Source of the DNA: a virus
Length of the DNA stretch: 54,153 nt
Reading direction: 5' to 3' (one strand)
IMG/VR virus record: IMGVR_UViG_3300049893_001743
Coordinates: 1 to 54,153 of that record
Shown: one piece after another, positions 6,369 to 13,652 of the stretch
Layout of the letters: the number at the start of each line of letters is the position of its first letter
Position numbering within the stretch: the stretch's first letter is position 1
Made by a program: the position numbers and the translations under genes
Notes under the pieces: generated by a model
Told to the model about the DNA's origin: nothing
The model's input: only the letters and a program-made list of their open reading frames with translations
Databases searched by the model: none

Positions 6369-7138
6369 GGTATACCGTAGACGAACTACAGAAGCCTGAC
6401 GTGCGTACATTCGTCAAGTTTCTAGTAAACGGTGGGCCTGGAACAGGGAAGAGCTATCACGGATTGACCTATCCTAAGGTTGCGTGGCTTGTGAACGAAC
6501 CTGGATGGAGAGCCTTGATCGAGTCTAATCCTGAACTTAAGGCTAACCTGGCTTGGGTGGAGGAGTTTATTCCAAGCCCGAATGAGGACGTAAAGTCTGT
6601 GATGACTCGCTTAGATACTGCTATTAAGCAGGCCCATGCGGACTTCAAGGAAGGTAAGGTCGATACGCTGTTCTTTGATAATATCTCGTTCCATGCAGAG
6701 AATCGGTGGCTCTATATCAATCAGTTCGAGCCAGTGAGAGCTATGAATGGGGCGTTAGATACGAGAGGAATGTATGGCGTATTAAGTAGGTATCTATATA
6801 AGTTTACTTATATGGATATATTGAGCTTCCCAGGAAATGTCGTGGTGTCGTGCCATGAACAGACCGAGGATGAGTCTGCTATGCAGAATAAGATAGATAA
6901 GAGTATGACCGTGGCTCCTGCCATCCTTGGAGGTTTCAGGGATAAGATCGCAGGGATGTTCACGGCATCTGTCTATCTTGAGAAGCGTAGGAAGGCAGAG
7001 AACACGTACGAGTACTGGGCAAGATGTCAGAAGGGGTCAAATAGGGATGCGAAGAATAGGTGCGGTTTACCTGAGCTTATTCAGAATGTGTCCTATAAGA
7101 CCATCATGGAGTACGTAACCAAACACAAGGTGAAATAG
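6365..7138 (+). CDS. Sak4-like RecA-fold ATPase (AAA_24), recombination
   Basis: 257 residues, ATGA overlap with the nuclease gene. Walker A GGPGTGKS at 23-30, Walker B TLFFD at 101-105, and the sensor-like VVVSCHEQ at 160-166 match the phage AAA_24/Sak4 group, single-domain RecA-like proteins that promote single-strand annealing with a cognate SSB. The nuclease upstream and OB-like protein downstream complete the expected set. It could also be described as a general phage nucleotide-binding protein. Confidence 0.82.
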   Translation: MRYTVDELQKPDVRTFVKFLVNGGPGTGKSYHGLTYPKVAWLVNEPGWRALIESNPELKANLAWVEEFIPSPNEDVKSVMTRLDTAIKQAHADFKEGKVDTLFFDNISFHAENRWLYINQFEPVRAMNGALDTRGMYGVLSRYLYKFTYMDILSFPGNVVVSCHEQTEDESAMQNKIDKSMTVAPAILGGFRDKIAGMFTASVYLEKRRKAENTYEYWARCQKGSNRDAKNRCGLPELIQNVSYKTIMEYVTKHKVK

Positions 7139-7149
7139 GAGGAGTGGAG

Positions 7150-7725
7150 ATGTTTGATGTCAATGACCAGATAGATGTGGTGGATCTAACAGACGTTAAG
7201 AAGGAGAGTATGGTGCTTCCTCCTTCCAAGAACGTCAAGGTGCGTATCGTCAAAACGGAGAAGTCTCCGAGGGTATTGACGAACGAGAACACCGAGAAGG
7301 GCAAGAAGGGGGACATTAAGTCTCTTGGATTATCCCTTGAGATAGCGGATGGAATTCCGACCACGAACGTTGAGACGGGAGAGGAGACGTTGAAGTTCAA
7401 GGGCATGAAGCTAAACACTGGCATCATGGACCTGATCGTGTGGGCAGACCTGGAAGTGTCCAACAAGAAGGGTGTCAAGAGATTAGACAATAAATGGTGG
7501 AAGAATAAGCAACATCTCGTAGGACTGAAACAGTTCTGCGTAGCGTTGGATATTCCTCTGGCAGGCCTTAAGGTCACGGATGCGTTCCTATCCGAGCTTA
7601 TCGGAAGGGAGCTTCTGATCGATATCGGGCAAGAAGAGGAAACGGTTGAGAACCCTCAAACGGGTGAGTACGTCAAGACTGGTACGATGAAGAATCGCAT
7701 CCAGGCGTTTAAGAAAGTCTCGTAA
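7150..7725 (+). CDS. Probable single-stranded DNA-binding protein
   Basis: 191 residues. The ATG at 7150 is 7 nt after AGGAGG, which is better than the in-frame GTG at 7144. The protein is rich in short strands (NVKVRIVKTEKSP, KSLGLSLEIADG, GTMKNRIQAFKKV), consistent with an OB fold, and has a variable acidic middle. Position between a Sak4-like ATPase and RusA is where phages encode their SSB. Family assignment rests mainly on context, since SSB sequences of phages diverge quickly. Confidence 0.6.
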   Translation: MFDVNDQIDVVDLTDVKKESMVLPPSKNVKVRIVKTEKSPRVLTNENTEKGKKGDIKSLGLSLEIADGIPTTNVETGEETLKFKGMKLNTGIMDLIVWADLEVSNKKGVKRLDNKWWKNKQHLVGLKQFCVALDIPLAGLKVTDAFLSELIGRELLIDIGQEEETVENPQTGEYVKTGTMKNRIQAFKKVS

Positions 7726-8138
7726 TGGAACAGGCTCAGGTGGTGGAGAAGCCGTATGGGATCGCTTTTAAACTGCCTGAGCCACCTCCATCTGTTAATA
7801 GTTTGTATAACGTCATATTCAGTTTAAAGAAGGTGGAGCTTAAGAACGAGGTCAAGCTGTGGAAGTCCAAGATGAAGTTGTATGTGCCTGTGTGGAGACC
7901 TAAGGTGGTTCCTGATTCACCTTGGATGTATTTTAGGATGGACGTACATATGGATCTATTCCATAAGAACGGTAAAGTAGCCAAGTTTGATGTTATGAAC
8001 ATGGAGAAGGCGTGTATAGATATGGTGTGTGAGAAGATCGGGATAGATGACAAGTTTATATCTGAGTGTCATACGAGGAAGATCCAGTCTGAGAATGAGT
8101 ATGTAATGTGTGAGATAGGATACTTAAGTCATGTCTGA
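7725..8138 (+). CDS. RusA-like Holliday junction resolvase
   Basis: 137 residues with the RusA hallmarks: LPEPPPSVNSLY at 17-28 and the catalytic acidic stretch KFDVMNMEKACID (Asp89, Asp99) followed by IGIDDKFI (Asp108, Asp109). RusA enzymes resolve four-way junctions as dimers. It starts by a TAATG overlap with the SSB-like gene and is the last recombination gene before the noncoding RNA-like interval. Confidence 0.82.
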   Translation: MEQAQVVEKPYGIAFKLPEPPPSVNSLYNVIFSLKKVELKNEVKLWKSKMKLYVPVWRPKVVPDSPWMYFRMDVHMDLFHKNGKVAKFDVMNMEKACIDMVCEKIGIDDKFISECHTRKIQSENEYVMCEIGYLSHV

Positions 8139-8193
8139 GCATGAGGTATACATGAGATTGTATGGGTGGGCGTTGAGGATCAATAAAATTTAA

Positions 8194-8683
8194 ACCTTCG
8201 CCGTAAGGCGGGTTGATGGTGGGCTGGTACCCTGACGATGAGGTGGCGTATATCGCTTCGGAGAAACAGCTTTGACTGGAGTATCCTTCGTTGCAGACCA
8301 ACTGCCCATCAACAAAGATTGTAAGGGAATTGTAAGATTTGTGTGAGGCAAGAATGGTTAGATGGTTGCTGAAACAAGCTGTGCTAGTGCAACCCAGCAT
8401 AGTGCTGAGAAGGTTAGAATCCTTCCTAACCACTCGTCTATCGAACGGTGTTTCTTTCTGACGAGAAAGATAGGCATGAGTTTATGTAAGACAAGAATGG
8501 CTAGGCCAGCGTGTCAGGGCTGGTGGTAAGAGACAGATGGAATTGACGGCTCGACATTACTACGATGAGTTTCTGACTATAGCTTATTGGAAGTAAACTC
8601 GCGAAGTCCGTCAAGGAGCGGGGTGGGGAATCCCGCCTAGCCAGGGAAAATCCCACACAGCCAATCAACTAGAGGGGAATAAT
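8194..8683 (+). ncRNA. Candidate large structured RNA with two tRNA-like closures
   Basis: No gene fits this 490-nt interval, but stems are dense. Module 1 (8355-8432): TGGTTAG pairs with CTAACCA (7 bp), directly stacked on a 5-bp T-arm-like hairpin GAAGG-TTAGAAT-CCTTC (8409-8425), with a central 7-bp stem 8379-8385/8396-8402. Module 2 (8498-8643): TGGCTAG pairs with CTAGCCA, with GCGGG/CCCGC at 8618-8622/8632-8636, hairpin CCAGC/GCTGG, and a long arm closed by TTGACGG/CCGTCAA (8543-8549/8608-8614). An upstream domain is closed by GTTGATGG 8212-8219 with CCATCAAC 8306-8313. Both modules begin with AAGAATGG. Strand is inferred from flanking genes. No family can be assigned by eye. Confidence 0.6.
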
Positions 8684-8818
8684 ATGGTTAATTCTGAATC
8701 TATTGAGCTAGTCCTATATCGGTGGAGGAACAATTACTACGGTGCCACAATGAAATCCAATGATGACAATGCGGTTAAAGCCATTCGTGAATTATTTGAC
8801 CATGCCAAACATGAATAA
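8684..8818 (+). CDS. Small hypothetical protein, 44 aa
   Basis: First gene after the RNA-like interval; AGAGGGG lies 7 nt before ATG. Product begins MVNSESIELVLYRWRNNYYG, helical and mixed in charge. The stop overlaps the next gene's ATG. No family. Confidence 0.5.
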   Translation: MVNSESIELVLYRWRNNYYGATMKSNDDNAVKAIRELFDHAKHE

Positions 8819-9023
8819 GCTGTATAAGCCGAGTCTATTAGTAGAAATTGACAATCAGTATTATATGCCAGAGAGTTTAGAAGCTGTCACTGAATGGTGG
8901 CTCCGAAACTATCCTATCTGCGTCTGCAAGATGGCGAACAAACCGAAGGAGTGGCTAAGAGTCAGGAAATTCATGGAGAAACTGTATCTTGACATCCGTC
9001 AAATCAAAAGGAAAAAGAAATGA
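8811..9023 (+). CDS. Hypothetical protein, 70 aa
   Basis: The ATG at 8811 overlaps the previous stop (ATGAATAA); earlier in-frame ATGs at 8760 and 8802 would lie within the previous gene. Basic, ends in a poly-lysine tail (RQIKRKKK). No motif recognised. Confidence 0.5.
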   Translation: MNKLYKPSLLVEIDNQYYMPESLEAVTEWWLRNYPICVCKMANKPKEWLRVRKFMEKLYLDIRQIKRKKK

Positions 9024-9271
9024 ATAAGCTGGATGACTGCGGGTGTTATATTCATCCTAATTCTCTGGACAGGATTCTTCATAGTATGCAGACATCTGGG
9101 CTTGGGCGTGAAGAACAACGTGGTAAAGCCCGATTCGCAATAGTGAAGATGGTGAGGGGGATGATGCCTGACAGATTAAAGGCAAGTGTTAGTGATGATT
9201 ACTATGACCTTGGTTGGAATGAATGTCTCGACACCATCGAAGCTAAGCTGAAGGATCTTGAGAATGGCTAA
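9020..9271 (+). CDS. Hypothetical protein, 83 aa
   Basis: ATGA overlap with its upstream neighbour. Mostly helical with a short cysteine pair (CGCY) at the N-terminus; C-terminus ends in an acidic helix. No known family. Confidence 0.5.
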   Translation: MNKLDDCGCYIHPNSLDRILHSMQTSGLGREEQRGKARFAIVKMVRGMMPDRLKASVSDDYYDLGWNECLDTIEAKLKDLENG

Positions 9272-9398
9272 GCCAAAGAAGCAGAGGAAACATAGACATA
9301 TATACAATATCTGTGCCTGTTGCCAGGTAGAACGTTATGGATATTGTGGCTGTTCGTTTGCTGAACAAATGTGTGAGTGCGGGGAAAGGAAGCCATGA
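9264..9398 (+). CDS. Cysteine-rich small protein, 44 aa
   Basis: Begins 8 nt before the previous stop and shares ATGA with the next gene. A basic N-terminus (MAKPKKQRKHRH) is followed by CACC, YCGC and CEC, enough cysteines for one compact zinc site. Function unknown. Confidence 0.5.
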   Translation: MAKPKKQRKHRHIYNICACCQVERYGYCGCSFAEQMCECGERKP

Positions 9399-9499
9399 CA
9401 GACATTCAATGGAGCTTAATTGGCCTTGTCATTGTCGGGAATATTATTTTCTTTTGGCTAGGAACTCAGTTTGAGGCTTATAAGAGGAGTAAGGAGTGA
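9395..9499 (+). CDS. Single-span membrane peptide, 34 aa
   Basis: One hydrophobic helix (LIGLVIVGNIIFFWLG) followed by a basic tail (YKRSKE), so probably N-out/C-in in the inner membrane. Coupled by ATGA and GTGA overlaps to both neighbours, which supports translation despite its size. Confidence 0.45.
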   Translation: MTDIQWSLIGLVIVGNIIFFWLGTQFEAYKRSKE

Positions 9500-9654
9500 C
9501 CGACATTCAGAAGCAGATTGAAGTGGTGAGAAGTCGTCTTGAATATATAACAGACAGGTTTACTGGCCTAAAAGGTTTTGAGGAGGCATTGGAAGCCCTC
9601 TCAAGAATCGAATCCTACATCAAGAGTTTGGAAGCGAAGGAGGGGAAGGGATGA
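9496..9654 (+). CDS. Small coiled-coil protein, 52 aa
   Basis: GTG start overlapping the previous TGA; GGAGTGA context places AGGAG just upstream. The product is helical with heptad-like spacing (IEVVRSRLEYI, ALEALSRIESYIKSLEAKE). It shares its first five residues (MTDIQ) with the preceding membrane peptide, an apparent reuse of the same start segment. Confidence 0.45.
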   Translation: MTDIQKQIEVVRSRLEYITDRFTGLKGFEEALEALSRIESYIKSLEAKEGKG

Positions 9655-9914
9655 GAGTTGACATTAAAGATGTAGAGGTGTCCGAGTCTTTCCACGAAAT
9701 TTCTCCATGCGATTATGGGGATTGTAAAAAACCTAGCCCATACATAATTTGGCCTGACAGTTTATTTCCTGGAAATACTTATGCTTGTAATGAACACGTT
9801 AATCATTTGTGGGCTGGCAGAAGGCATCTAGGAGTTCATTTTTCTATTGGGTATAAAATTTCAGCGATTCAGCAAAGATTGAATGAATATAAATTAATGG
9901 AGGCCAAAAGATGA
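9651..9914 (+). CDS. Hypothetical protein with paired Cys/His, 87 aa
   Basis: ATGA overlap. Contains CDYGDCKKPSPYI and, further on, ACNEH, a C-x4-C...C-x2-H arrangement that could bind one metal ion. Similar motifs occur in small phage proteins that I cannot assign. Confidence 0.5.
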   Translation: MRVDIKDVEVSESFHEISPCDYGDCKKPSPYIIWPDSLFPGNTYACNEHVNHLWAGRRHLGVHFSIGYKISAIQQRLNEYKLMEAKR

Positions 9915-10306
9915 AGTCGAATAAGGAGATAGCAAGAAAGGTAGCCGATAGCGACAAGTGCTATTGTGAAGCCGCTGTTGCTTACGAGGCACGAGTTGAC
10001 AAGTGTGAATACTGTCAAGTCATCGAAGCCCTTGACGCAAAGGATGTCCAAATTAAGGAGTTGGAGAAGCGGGTGGAGGAACTTAACGAACAGATTAAAA
10101 GACTTTGTTCGCCGATTTACAAAGACACTTCCACAGAACTTGTTTTATGTCAATCCCGCCTCAAAGATGCCGAGAAGATGCGTAAGGCATTAAATGAGAT
10201 AAAAAACCTTGATGTAGTTGGTGCTGATAATACAGGAAATCTTTACTTTGGAAAGATTGGTTGTATAGCACAACAAGCCCTAGCCGAATGGGAGAAGGGG
10301 AAATGA
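9911..10306 (+). CDS. Coiled-coil protein, 131 aa
   Basis: N-terminal CYCEA...KCEYC knuckle pair, then a strong heptad stretch (VQIKELEKRVEELNEQIKRL) and a C-terminal helical domain ending EWEKGK. Its last codons lie in the purine-rich seam GGAGAAGGGGAA that recurs at later gene boundaries. Function unknown; an oligomeric scaffold is possible. Confidence 0.5.
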   Translation: MKSNKEIARKVADSDKCYCEAAVAYEARVDKCEYCQVIEALDAKDVQIKELEKRVEELNEQIKRLCSPIYKDTSTELVLCQSRLKDAEKMRKALNEIKNLDVVGADNTGNLYFGKIGCIAQQALAEWEKGK

Positions 10307-10575
10307 GACACGAACCTGAATGTCGTTGGGAAAAGACCACACCTTATGAATGTGAGTTTAGAAATACGCATCATTATTGTCCGCATCCTGAACACGGATG
10401 CACTTGTGAGCTTGTAGAATGTGCTACTAAAGCAACCGCAATTCTGACAGCCATCAGAAACGCCGAGGTTGGAAGTGACATAATCGTAAACAATGATGAT
10501 GGAAGCATATTCTGTATCTTAACTGTTAAATGCAAGGAGCATCCAGAAACCATTGGAGAAGGGGAAGGAGAATAA
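10303..10575 (+). CDS. Cysteine/histidine-rich protein, 90 aa
   Basis: ATG at 10303 overlaps the previous stop (ATGA). N-terminal half has many Cys and His (PECRWEK, YECEF, HHYCPHPEHGCTCELVEC) suitable for one or two zinc sites; C-terminal half is strand-rich. It ends in the repeated GEGEGE seam, part of a 22-nt direct repeat (10554-10575). Confidence 0.5.
   Translation: MRHEPECRWEKTTPYECEFRNTHHYCPHPEHGCTCELVECATKATAILTAIRNAEVGSDIIVNNDDGSIFCILTVKCKEHPETIGEGEGE
10554..10575 (+). repeat. 22-nt gene-boundary direct repeat, copy 1
   Basis: Identical to 11204-11225. It covers the 3' codons, stop and ribosome site (GGAGAAGGGGAAGGAG) ahead of the C5 methyltransferase gene. A shortened form, GGAGAAGGGGAA, occurs at about 10291. 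Confidence 0.85.
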
Positions 10576-11229
10576 GTGAAGACGTTAGAGCTATTTTCTG
10601 GAACAAAGAGCTTTAGTCGGGTAGCGGCCAAACTTGGGCATCAAACGCTCACAATAGATAATAACGCTTCTTTGAATCCTGATATTTGTTGTGATATTTT
10701 GTCTATTCCTTTAAGCAATTTACCAACAGGAAATGATATTATTTGGGCCTCTCCACCATGTACAGCGTTCTCAGTTGCTTCTATTGGAACACACTGGGCT
10801 GGTGGATCGAGGGCATATATCCCAAAGACAGACTCGGCACGAATCGGTATAAAACTTGTGGAGAGAACGATATGGCTGATTGAAGTGTTGAAACCGAAAT
10901 GGTGGTTTATCGAAAACCCAAGAGGTGTCTTGAGGAAGATGCCTTTCATGCAAAATTTCAAGCGTGTCACAGTTACATACTGCCAATACGGTGATGAACG
11001 TATGAAGCCAACTGATATATGGACAAACGCATACTGGTGGGAACCGAAGTCTCTCTGTAAGAACGGTGATCCCTGTCATGTCAAAGCTCCTAGAGGGTCA
11101 AAGACTGGAACGCAAGGATTAAAAGGAGCTATGGAGCGTGGGGCTATACCACCAAATTTATTTATAGAAATATTTGAACAGATTCCAAAACAATTTTCAT
11201 TAATGGAGAAGGGGAAGGAGAATAAATGA
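10576..11229 (+). CDS. DNA (cytosine-5) methyltransferase
   Basis: 217 residues from a GTG start after AAGGAGAATAA. Motif I LFSGT at 6-10, catalytic loop SPPC at 59-62 (Cys62), ENPRG at 113-117 in place of the common ENV, and the YCQYGDERMKPTDIW segment at 135-149 match compact phage C5 methylases. It is much shorter than bacterial C5 enzymes and has a reduced target-recognition region. With the DPPY methylase at 2.6 kb it probably protects phage DNA from restriction. It is bracketed by an exact 22-nt direct repeat, suggesting insertion or exchange as a cassette. Confidence 0.87.
   Translation: MKTLELFSGTKSFSRVAAKLGHQTLTIDNNASLNPDICCDILSIPLSNLPTGNDIIWASPPCTAFSVASIGTHWAGGSRAYIPKTDSARIGIKLVERTIWLIEVLKPKWWFIENPRGVLRKMPFMQNFKRVTVTYCQYGDERMKPTDIWTNAYWWEPKSLCKNGDPCHVKAPRGSKTGTQGLKGAMERGAIPPNLFIEIFEQIPKQFSLMEKGKENK
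11204..11225 (+). repeat. 22-nt gene-boundary direct repeat, copy 2
   Basis: Second exact copy of the sequence at 10554-10575, at the 3' end of the C5 methylase gene. In frame it encodes MEKGKENK here but TIGEGEGE in copy 1, so the repeat is conserved as DNA, not as protein. Confidence 0.85.
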
Positions 11230-11405
11230 GCCGAGATAATGAGGCGCGTATTTATTCAGATTTACAAGATGCTAAGGATGCTCTTAGGAAAGCTCTTAAA
11301 GATATAAAGGAATTAGATGACAAGCTCGGGGGATATAATACTTTTAGTGGAGAGGTAGCTCCGATTATAGACGAGATATTCCCAGGAGAATTGGAAGGAA
11401 AATAA
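11226..11405 (+). CDS. Small helical protein, 59 aa
   Basis: ATGA overlap with the C5 methylase gene. Acidic-basic mixed helix (YSDLQDAKDALRKALKDIKEL) and a C-terminal PGELEGK. Its end again uses a GGAAGGAAAATAA seam. Function unknown. Confidence 0.5.
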   Translation: MSRDNEARIYSDLQDAKDALRKALKDIKELDDKLGGYNTFSGEVAPIIDEIFPGELEGK

Positions 11406-11428
11406 ATGAGGTATCAAAGGGAGTCTAA

Positions 11429-11485
11429 ATGAACGACTACGATCTATTTGACTGGTTGATGGCAATAGATGGAGGGCGCTCATGA
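11429..11485 (+). CDS. Possible 18-aa peptide
   Basis: ATG preceded at good distance by AAAGGGAG, encoding MNDYDLFDWLMAIDGGRS and ending in an ATGA overlap with the next gene. Too short to be sure; supported only by ribosome site and coupling. Confidence 0.25.
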   Translation: MNDYDLFDWLMAIDGGRS

Positions 11486-11595
11486 TACTAACCCTGGCAA
11501 TATACGGCTTAGGGGTATCCCTTGCAGTATTAATACTCGCCTCTATTGCCATAGCAATACTCAGTAAGACGGACTGGTGGATGGGGAAAGAATAA
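11482..11595 (+). CDS. Single-span membrane peptide, 37 aa
   Basis: One long hydrophobic helix (LGVSLAVLILASIAIAIL) then SKTDWWMGKE. Small membrane peptides of this kind in early operons may be holin-like or inhibitors, but no family is recognised. Start and stop overlap neighbours. Confidence 0.45.
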   Translation: MILTLAIYGLGVSLAVLILASIAIAILSKTDWWMGKE

Positions 11596-11825
11596 TGGAT
11601 AGCTTATTTGATCCTAGTAACATAAAAATATCCTCTGGAATAAAACCTCCAAAGAACCGTGGTTGGGCTAAGAATCTAATGTTATCTATGAAAGTAGGAG
11701 AACACGTGGATCTCCCAGACCCGTTCAAATGCCAATCAGTCTACTCTGCCGCTAAGACGCTTAAGTATAAGGTTAGATGGATTTGTGTTAATAGTAACAA
11801 GTATAGGCTTTGGAGGATTAAATGA
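11595..11825 (+). CDS. Conserved phage hypothetical, 76 aa
   Basis: ATG at 11595 by TAATG overlap. The pattern LSMKVGEHVDLPDPFKCQS ... SAAKTLKYKVRW ... KYRLWRIK resembles small phage proteins with a short helix-strand fold found next to replication genes. No function is known. Confidence 0.55.
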   Translation: MDSLFDPSNIKISSGIKPPKNRGWAKNLMLSMKVGEHVDLPDPFKCQSVYSAAKTLKYKVRWICVNSNKYRLWRIK

Positions 11826-11841
11826 GCGAGAAAGAGTGTAA

Positions 11842-12879
11842 ATGAAATATCTATTTCCATTAAGCCCATGGAATCAGCAACGTCAGTTTGAGAAGCCGGC
11901 ATGGGTATACCCTGCTCATCTTGCCATGTATGCTACACATCTGAGAGATCGTGGCCATGAAATCCTATGGGGCCTTACGGTAGATAAGGTGGATAGAGTA
12001 ATCTATGATGATACTCAGATTAATATTCCGTTTGAGAATCTTCCTTTTCCAGATAGAACGCTTACAGACGCCAAGAATCCTCGTTGGCAAGCCTATGGTA
12101 ATTACAAGTTTCATCCTGCTACCCATTACATGTCTTCTAACCTCTGTTGGTGGGCCGGCGCTAAGGGATGCATATTCTGTGTAGATTCTAGGAAGATTAT
12201 AGGGGGTGAGAAACGTGGAGTGCGTTCAGTTGCACATGTCATGTCTGAAATAGAGAATTGTGTATCACTTGGATTCAAGGAGATGTTTGATGATGCAGGC
12301 ACAATTCCCATTAATGATTGGTTGGAGGAATTATGCGAGCAAATGATTCTAAGCGGTCTAAGCAAAAGAATTGTCCTTGGATGCAATATGAAACCAATCC
12401 GTCAGAACTTCTCACTTATGCGGGAAGCGGGTTTCAGATTCATTCTAGTAGGAGTCGAGTCAGCAAATCAAAGCACCATAGACAAAATCCAAAAGGGTCA
12501 GCACTGCGAAAAGGTTATTGAGAATATCAAGTCTATGTCTGATGCAGGCCTTGAGCCGCATGTTACCTCCATGTTTGGGTATCCATGGGAGACTCACGAG
12601 GATGAGATGAGGACGGTAAGATTGGTCCAATTTCTCCTTAGGAAGGGTTATGCTAAGACAGCCCAGGCCTCAGTTTATTCTCCTCCAAGAACTCAGCCAG
12701 ATCCTCTCTCTACCGGTCATAAGTATATCCCAATGATCTATAACGCTTATATGCATCCTGAATTCTGGCTCAATAAGCTAAAAAGTGTACGTAAATGGGA
12801 AGATGTAACTTACATGGCAAGGGGTGGAAGGTTGATACTTGAGGAGAAGATAAGAAAGCTATGCATAAGAAAAAAATAA
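11842..12879 (+). CDS. Radical SAM protein with C-x7-C-x2-C cluster site
   Basis: 345 residues. The cluster motif is SNLCWWAGAKGCIFC (Cys102, Cys110, Cys113), the stretched form found in some B12-type-related radical SAM proteins, in a TIM-barrel context with GVESANQSTIDKIQKGQ and MFGYPWETHEDE, typical late-barrel motifs of that group. The N-terminal part (LAMYATHLRDRGHE) resembles the end of a B12-binding-like domain but is too short to be a full one. It sits at the end of the rightward operon, tail to tail with the glycan cassette, and likely acts with it, for example methylating or rearranging a sugar or lipid. Substrate unknown. Confidence 0.8.
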   Translation: MKYLFPLSPWNQQRQFEKPAWVYPAHLAMYATHLRDRGHEILWGLTVDKVDRVIYDDTQINIPFENLPFPDRTLTDAKNPRWQAYGNYKFHPATHYMSSNLCWWAGAKGCIFCVDSRKIIGGEKRGVRSVAHVMSEIENCVSLGFKEMFDDAGTIPINDWLEELCEQMILSGLSKRIVLGCNMKPIRQNFSLMREAGFRFILVGVESANQSTIDKIQKGQHCEKVIENIKSMSDAGLEPHVTSMFGYPWETHEDEMRTVRLVQFLLRKGYAKTAQASVYSPPRTQPDPLSTGHKYIPMIYNAYMHPEFWLNKLKSVRKWEDVTYMARGGRLILEEKIRKLCIRKK

Positions 12880-12982
12880 GCTTAAATTATCTTGGGTTTG
12901 GTAATGGAAATCAATTCAGGGGAAAGATATTTAAGGAGGATATAGTTAAGCTTCAGTTAAAAGGCCTGTGCAATGAAGCTAT

Positions 12983-13636
12983 TCAGCACTCACCGAGCTT
13001 TAAACGCTTCTTAAGAGAAAATATGAACCCACGGGCAAAGAGTGATGGAAAACGATCCGCCAGCCACTGGTGAACACTATCTGGTATTAGACGTAAGATT
13101 CCACCCACCCATTCCTGTCGGCTACCACAGGCTGTCGGGGAGATATAGTATTTTTCCTCGCAAATGTAGAACAGCTTGGACACGAGGCTTCGGGCTTGTT
13201 TTAAATTCGGAAGGTGTAAGTGTTTCCCTGATCCTGAAAAACAATCAGAATCAACTATTCCACAAAGACATCTTAGCCTGTGAAAGATCGTGGTTTCGTT
13301 TGGTACAGAGACAACTAGCACGCCATCATCAGATAGGCTCTTGGAAATCGATACGAGAACGTCTTGTGGATCAATTAAATGCTCTAGTGTCTCAAGACAA
13401 AGGCAAGCATTACAGGAGATTGGCTCAAAGCCATGATTTAAGTCTACTACCTTTGTCTCGTGGTGATAGGGGGCGCTATCAAGTCCAATATACCGAACAC
13501 TTTTCGGAAAGTACTTCCTTGCCTCGTGCGTGAAGCATCCTACATCAAGCACTGTATCTGAGTCCTTAAGATAAGGTAGGAGCATCCTAGCAGATTTCAT
13601 TACACGATCCCTGGCATATTTGTCCCTGCGATACAT
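12983..13636 (-). CDS. SAM-dependent methyltransferase (class I)
   Basis: 217 residues from ATG at 13636, chosen because the longer frame to 13750 overlaps the upstream glycosyltransferase by 98 nt. AdoMet motif I reads TVLDVGCFTHEA, followed by YIGLDSAP and CLETLEHLIDP, then SLSDDGVLVVSVPNE. This is the Methyltransf_11/23 pattern common in O-antigen and glycan clusters. Last gene of the leftward cassette, converging on the rightward radical SAM gene. Probably O-methylates a sugar; target unknown. Confidence 0.75.
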   Translation of the reverse strand: MYRRDKYARDRVMKSARMLLPYLKDSDTVLDVGCFTHEARKYFPKSVRYIGLDSAPYHHETKVVDLNHGFEPISCNACLCLETLEHLIDPQDVLVSISKSLSDDGVLVVSVPNETTIFHRLRCLCGIVDSDCFSGSGKHLHLPNLKQARSLVSKLFYICEEKYYISPTACGSRQEWVGGILRLIPDSVHQWLADRFPSLFARGFIFSLKKRLKLGEC

Positions 13637-13652
13637 CTGGTGCCATGGAGTA

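Noticed and set aside
8131-8193. 20-aa frame MSEHEVYMRLYGWALRINKI before the RNA
   Set aside because: Starts 8 nt before the rusA stop, weak ribosome site; could be the front of an interrupted gene, but no matching downstream exon was seen.
8355-8432. Ordinary tRNA gene
   Set aside because: Acceptor and T-arm fit, but no normal D-arm, no 7-nt anticodon loop and a changed T-loop.
8056-8433. 125-aa minus-strand frame across the RNA-like region
   Set aside because: Its start lies in structured RNA and it runs antisense into rusA; no motif.
8194-8683. Group I or group II intron, or tmRNA
   Set aside because: Lacks recognisable group I core motifs, a domain V hairpin, or a tag-peptide frame.
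11405-11431. 8-aa frame MRYQRESK between small genes
   Set aside because: Too short and without support beyond an overlapping start.
12861-13073. 70-aa rightward frame after the radical SAM gene
   Set aside because: Overlaps the convergent methyltransferase end by 91 nt and has only a weak ribosome site; undecided, leaning noncoding after 12,983.
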